Positions 61,281-64,000 of a DNA stretch of 64,000 nucleotides are shown piece by piece. The translations under genes and the position numbers were made by a program. The stretch is taken from NCBI RefSeq assembly GCF_000428065.1, contig NZ_ATZF01000006.1:1-64000 (forward strand), in the 5' to 3' direction. Source of the DNA: Shimazuella kribbensis DSM 45090 (GTDB lineage Bacteria > Bacillota > Bacilli > Thermoactinomycetales > Thermoactinomycetaceae). Each line of letters starts with the position of its first letter. The stretch's first letter is position 1. The notes below the pieces were generated by a model, which saw only the letters and a program-made list of their open reading frames with translations, did no database searches and was not told the DNA's origin.

Positions 61281-62231
61281 CTATAGATCAGATGCATTCT
61301 TACCTAGCATTTCCCCTACATTCATTTGGCGACCTCGAACAAAATCACCTGCTGCTAATCGTTTTTTTCCTGCTGGCTGAATATCCGCCAAGCGTAGAGA
61401 GCCAGAAGCTGTAGCGACAAAAATACCTCCGGGTGTAAGATCCCATATTTGTCCTGGTATCTTCCCTTCAGGAGTCTCTTCAACCAGCTCAGCCCACCAA
61501 ACTTTAAATGCTTGTCCTTTCCAATAGGTAAAAGCGCCAGGCCACGGATGCATACCACGAATTTGATTACGAATCTCTATCGCTGAGCGATGCCAATTGA
61601 TCTCTTCTTTTTCCCTCTTAATATTTGGAGCAAAAGTAGCCTGGTCTTCATTTTGAGGAACAGGAGTAATCTTTCCCTGAATTAATGCAGGTAATGTCTC
61701 TTTCACTAATTCTGCACCTACTAGGGACAGTTTCTCAAATAAACTTCCTACATGATCTTCTTCTGTGATCGGGATGCTCCTACTATTGATCATATCCCCA
61801 GCGTCCAATGCCTCTACCATATACATGATGGTGACACCTGTTTCTTTTTCTCCATCGATCAGAGCTTGATGAATAGGAGCTCCTCCTCGGTATTTAGGTA
61901 AAAGAGAGGCATGTACATTAATACAACCAAACTTAGGAATTTCAAGTATTTCTCTAGGTAATATTTGCCCGAATGCAGCTGTCACAATTAAGTCCGGTTT
62001 CATTTCCTTCACATAATCAATACCTTCAGGCAGTCTGATTTTTTCTGGTTGAAAAACAGGAATATGATGTTGGATTGCTACCTCCTTGACAGGTGGCGGA
62101 GTTAAGATTTTTTTCCTACCTACAGGTCGATCAGGCTGTGTAACGACAGATACAATCTCATATCCTTCTTCGATCAATGTTAACAAAGAAGGCACCGCAA
62201 AGGTTGGGGTGCCCATAAAAATTACTCTCAT
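61281..62231 (-). CDS. fmt: Methionyl-tRNA formyltransferase
   Basis: The 316-residue enzyme formylates initiator Met-tRNA. It has RVIFMGTPTFAVPSL, the catalytic Asn-His-Asp set (CINVHASLLPKYRGGAPIHQALIDGEKETGVTIM, MVEALDAGDMI) and a C-terminal OB-like domain. Its start overlaps the def stop by four bases. Normally rsmB follows directly; here about 15 kb of other genes intervene. Confidence 0.95.
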   Translation of the reverse strand: MRVIFMGTPTFAVPSLLTLIEEGYEIVSVVTQPDRPVGRKKILTPPPVKEVAIQHHIPVFQPEKIRLPEGIDYVKEMKPDLIVTAAFGQILPREILEIPKFGCINVHASLLPKYRGGAPIHQALIDGEKETGVTIMYMVEALDAGDMINSRSIPITEEDHVGSLFEKLSLVGAELVKETLPALIQGKITPVPQNEDQATFAPNIKREKEEINWHRSAIEIRNQIRGMHPWPGAFTYWKGQAFKVWWAELVEETPEGKIPGQIWDLTPGGIFVATASGSLRLADIQPAGKKRLAAGDFVRGRQMNVGEMLGKNASDL

Positions 62232-62701
62232 TGCTCTTCTTCCTCCTCTGGACGAAACACTTTCTGTGCAATATCAATGAACAATACACCGTTTAAATGA
62301 TCAATTTCGTGCTGAAAAGCACGGGCTAAAAAACCTTCTGCTTCGATTTCAATTGGTTTTCCACTGCGATCCTGCCCTTTTACACGAATCACATTTGCTC
62401 GATTGACATAGCCTAGTAAACCAGGAATACTGAGGCATCCTTCTGGTGGTTCTAATTGTTCTCCCGATTTCTCCACAATCTCAGGATTTACCATCTCCAT
62501 CAATTCGTCACCGATATCAACCACTAATACACGTTTTCCTATACCAACTTGAGGTGCTGCTAATCCTACTCCGTTTGCATCATACATGGTCTCAGCCATA
62601 TCATCGAGTAATTTAGCCAATCGATCGTTAAATTTGGTTACTTCTTTTGCCCGTTCCCTAAGTATGGGATCGGGATACTTCACGATGTTGCGTATGGACA
62701 T
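62228..62701 (-). CDS. def: Peptide deformylase
   Basis: The 157-residue iron enzyme removes the formyl group from nascent proteins. Motif 1 is GVGLAAPQVG, motif 2 EGCLSIPG with the Cys ligand, and motif 3 QHEIDHLNG with both His and the catalytic Glu. It starts after aggagtg, 44 bases inside the end of priA. Confidence 0.95.
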   Translation of the reverse strand: MSIRNIVKYPDPILRERAKEVTKFNDRLAKLLDDMAETMYDANGVGLAAPQVGIGKRVLVVDIGDELMEMVNPEIVEKSGEQLEPPEGCLSIPGLLGYVNRANVIRVKGQDRSGKPIEIEAEGFLARAFQHEIDHLNGVLFIDIAQKVFRPEEEEEQ

Positions 62702-64000
62702 TTGTGATCACTCCTATCTCACCATCTCGATCTATTTGTATGCGTAATTCTTTATCTTTGGGCCATTTTTCAATGGTTTTCCATTTGGATTGAATATCTT
62801 TAATGATCTCTGTATCTTGTGGATACTTTACCATCACCTGAATACGGTGACGATCTTTTATTTTCGATACGGAAGGTGCTACTGGTCCTAAAACCTCATA
62901 AGCAGCATTTTCTTTTAAAAGATTAGCGATATCCACAGCATGTTTCATTGCCAAAACTCGGTCCACATGACTCACCGTTATGGTAAACAAACCGCAAAAG
63001 GGAGGATAATGATGCTGTTTTCGTAACAATAATTCTTTTCGATAAAACGACTCCGACTCATGATTTGCAACCATTTGAATGCTATAGTGGTCTTCTTGAT
63101 ACGTTTGGATGATTACTTTTCCTGGTTGTTCATGTCTACCAGCACGTCCACTTACTTGTGTAAGCAATTGGTATGTTCTTTCTACAGCCCGAAAGTCTGG
63201 CAGATTTAGCATGGTATCTGCAGCAATCACTCCGACCAATGTAACCTTGGGAAAATCCAGTCCTTTGGCAATCATCTGTGTTCCTAAAAGAACATCTGCC
63301 TCTCCTTCCCCAAATGAACGGAGCAATCGTTCATGGGAACCCTTTTTGCTTGTTGTATCCATATCCATTCGAATAACACGAATACCAGGAAAATGTTTAC
63401 TTAACTCCTCTTCTACTTTTTGGGTACCCGTACCAAAATGACGAATATGTTCACTTTGGCATTTTGGACAAGTAGTGGGAACTCGGTCAGTATAACCACA
63501 ATAATGGCAGCGGACTGTTCGATTCGTATGATGATAGGTCAATGCGATATCACAGTGATCACAATTTGCCACTTCTCCACACGAACGACATAACACAAAC
63601 GTAGCATATCCGCGACGATTTAAAAACAATACAACCTGTTCCCCACGAGCAACAGTCTCTTGAATGGAGGTAGTAAGGGATTTACTAAACATGGTCCGGT
63701 TTCCCTGTTTTAGTTCTTCTCTCATATCTACCGTCTCTACTTTTGGAAACGGGCGACCTTTCACTCTCTCTTTTAATGTTACCCATTCGTATGCATTGGT
63801 GCGAGCATGAAAATAACTTTCTAGAGAAGGTGTAGCTGATCCTAAAATTACGGTTGCTTGATGAAATCGGGCACGCCATCTCGCAATTTCTCTTGCATGA
63901 TAACGTGGGCTTTCTTCTTGTTTATAAGATGATTCGTGCTCTTCATCAATAATAATCAAACCTAACTCTGTAAATGGAGCAAAAATAGCAGATCGTGCCC
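62658..64000 (-). CDS. priA: Primosomal replication helicase PriA, C-terminal part, cut by window edge
   Basis: The visible 447 codons contain the DEEH helicase motif (LIIIDEEHESSYKQEE), ARWRA, LGSATPSLES, the eight-Cys zinc module (CRSCGEVANCDHC and CHYCGY, CPKCQSEH), GTQMIAKGLDFPKV and QVSGRAGR. PriA restarts stalled forks. The frame is open to the window edge. Its 3' end overlaps def by 44 bases, so the two are expressed together. Confidence 0.95.
   Translation of the reverse strand, partial: ARSAIFAPFTELGLIIIDEEHESSYKQEESPRYHAREIARWRARFHQATVILGSATPSLESYFHARTNAYEWVTLKERVKGRPFPKVETVDMREELKQGNRTMFSKSLTTSIQETVARGEQVVLFLNRRGYATFVLCRSCGEVANCDHCDIALTYHHTNRTVRCHYCGYTDRVPTTCPKCQSEHIRHFGTGTQKVEEELSKHFPGIRVIRMDMDTTSKKGSHERLLRSFGEGEADVLLGTQMIAKGLDFPKVTLVGVIAADTMLNLPDFRAVERTYQLLTQVSGRAGRHEQPGKVIIQTYQEDHYSIQMVANHESESFYRKELLLRKQHHYPPFCGLFTITVSHVDRVLAMKHAVDIANLLKENAAYEVLGPVAPSVSKIKDRHRIQVMVKYPQDTEIIKDIQSKWKTIEKWPKDKELRIQIDRDGEIGVITNVHTQHREVSRSHT

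Noticed and set aside
1-64000. CRISPR array, rRNA or tRNA genes
   Set aside because: No regularly spaced repeats, and no tRNA or rRNA signature sequences, were found on either strand.

Overview
The window reads as the chromosome of an AT-rich, spore-forming Gram-positive bacterium of the order Bacillales. Three things support this. A 26-codon spoVM gene (34239-34319) lies beside thiN. The minus strand keeps the Bacillus-type gene order priA-def-fmt ... rsmB-rlmN-prpC-prkC-rsgA-rpe ... thiN-spoVM. Ribosome binding sites are strong and GTG/TTG starts are frequent. Thermoactinomycetaceae or Bacillaceae would both fit; I cannot place it further from sequence alone.

Region 1 (1-11.6 kb) is accessory and decayed. 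It holds the right end of an IS3-family element, tails of a possible IS200-like transposase and of an MFS permease, and a double-domain VOC protein. It also has an XRE-TPR regulator, two small secreted proteins, a GNAT, endonuclease IV, several broken genes, and small G+C-rich orphan genes that each carry their own hairpin.

Region 2 (11.6-23.6 kb, minus strand) is one long trans-4-hydroxy-L-proline catabolic operon. It is led by a GntR/FadR-type regulator and a promoter with a palindromic operator. It encodes a 2Fe-2S/FAD dehydrogenase set with a separate BFD subunit, a 4-hydroxyproline 2-epimerase, a DapA-family deaminase, a five-gene Liv-type ABC importer and a semialdehyde dehydrogenase. 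The products would carry hydroxyproline from uptake to 2-oxoglutarate.

Region 3 (25.8-34.2 kb) is a compact sigma-54 circuit. rpoN is divergent from a histidine kinase that carries an extracellular amino-acid-binding domain and its NtrC-type response regulator. A sequence that matches the -24/-12 consensus very closely sits in front of a polar amino-acid ABC importer and a ureohydrolase that is probably HutG.

Region 4 (34.2-46.1 kb) is the conserved block spoVM-thiN-thiT ... rpe-rsgA-prkC-prpC-rlmN-rsmB. A sarcosine-oxidase-like gene and a MATE exporter of different base composition interrupt it. Region 5 (46.1-61.3 kb) is an insertion between rsmB and fmt. It contains a PdxH-like oxidase, a sugar ABC operon with an FGGY kinase and a TrpA-like aldolase, and a degraded Tn3-family transposon (53108-57201) carrying a TetR / efflux pump / macrolide-type glycosyltransferase module. 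It also has a GNAT, a NUDIX-like orphan, a dinB relic and an intact dinB with a LexA box. Region 6 (61.3-64.0 kb) is fmt-def-priA, with priA cut by the window edge.

Two patterns run across the window. One is a set of G+C-rich, single-gene orphan units inserted among AT-rich genes. The other is a family of short palindromic repeats of the gcgacaa...ttgtcgc type. No rRNA, tRNA or CRISPR array was seen.
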